Positions 14,631-14,889 of a stretch of DNA of 14,889 bases are shown one piece after another (position 1 is the first letter of the stretch; the number at the start of each line of letters is the position of its first letter). The translations under genes were made by a program, and so were the position numbers. The DNA is taken from NCBI GenBank assembly GCA_021793595.1, contig JAJYSL010000095.1:1-14889 (forward strand). The letters run 5' to 3'. Source of the DNA: Acidobacteriota bacterium (GTDB lineage: Bacteria; Acidobacteriota; Terriglobia; Terriglobales; Acidobacteriaceae). The notes below the pieces were generated by a model. The model made no database searches and was not told where the DNA came from. It saw only the letters and a list, made by a program, of their open reading frames with translations.

Positions 14631-14889
14631 CTAGCAGTCCGTGGTGCAAGTGTCTAAATCTGCGAGGAGCGGATGGAATGAGCCGAGGGAGAGGTGGCTG
14701 CGATCAAGGGCGAGCATTGGGTCGGTGCGGGATTCTGCCGCGCCATCCCGTCGATGGCGGCATGTGAGCCACTCAAAAAGTCGCAAAATGAGACTTGCAG
14801 CGCGGCCCTTCAGCTCTCGCGGCGTTCCCGCTCCCAGCATTTTCCGCAACACCAGGCTGATATTGAACGCACCGACGTGGATCAGCAGC
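14631..14889 (-). pseudogene. Transposase C-terminus (IS5/IS1182-like), running off the right edge
   Basis: The minus-strand frame is open from the window edge: LLIHVGAFNISLVLRKMLG, then GTPRELKGRAASLILRLF, ending in LDTCTTDC and TAG (14633-14631). The HxxAFNLxLLxRxLxGxGTPRxLQGR block is typical of the C-terminal end of a DDE transposase group (IS1182/IS5-like) common in Acidobacteria and Planctomycetes. The N-terminal catalytic part lies outside the window, so I cannot say whether the element is intact. No terminal inverted repeat is obvious between 14582 and 14631. Confidence 0.55.

Overview
The window looks like a chromosomal segment of a Gram-negative acidobacterium (Acidobacteriota, probably Terriglobia). 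This is inferred from a very large exported beta-propeller/ASH-repeat protein with a split C-terminal Ig-like domain, an RclA-like flavoprotein with the CTPTK active-site variant, ADP-heptose genes, and worn-out IS701/IS66-type remnants. The taxonomy rests on gene style and is not proven by a marker, although a complete class A RNase P RNA is present and could be placed in a tree.

Left part (1-3162): the end of a small DUF4126-like membrane protein, a short hairpin repeat, an RclA/MerA-type pyridine nucleotide-disulfide oxidoreductase, then the RNase P RNA gene (rnpB) on the minus strand with a good -10 box. Upstream of rnpB, also on the minus strand, lies a seven-helix His-rich membrane protein of unknown function.

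Middle part (3163-11251): plus-strand genes with a cell-surface flavour. They are a UDP-sugar 4-epimerase with a structured 5' leader, a 1712-residue secreted protein (Asp-box propeller, six ASH repeats, split Ig domain with two hydrophobic segments), and the pair gmhA-gmhB for ADP-heptose (LPS core or glycan) synthesis. GmhB lacks one of the four usual zinc ligands.

Right part (11252-14889): accessory DNA. A Tat-exported GH50-like glycoside hydrolase on the minus strand is bracketed by decayed mobile-element genes: an IS66 C-terminal piece fused to an IS701 N-terminal piece on one side, and a frameshifted pseudogene plus a transposase C-terminus on the other. This suggests that the hydrolase is cargo, or sits in an insertion hot spot.

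The least expected signals are two hairpin repeats of one apparent family (393-424 and 4519-4556), which share outer arms and have unrelated but self-complementary inner stems, and the membrane hairpin inserted into the last Ig-like domain of the giant protein. I found no CRISPR array, tRNA, phage or defence system.
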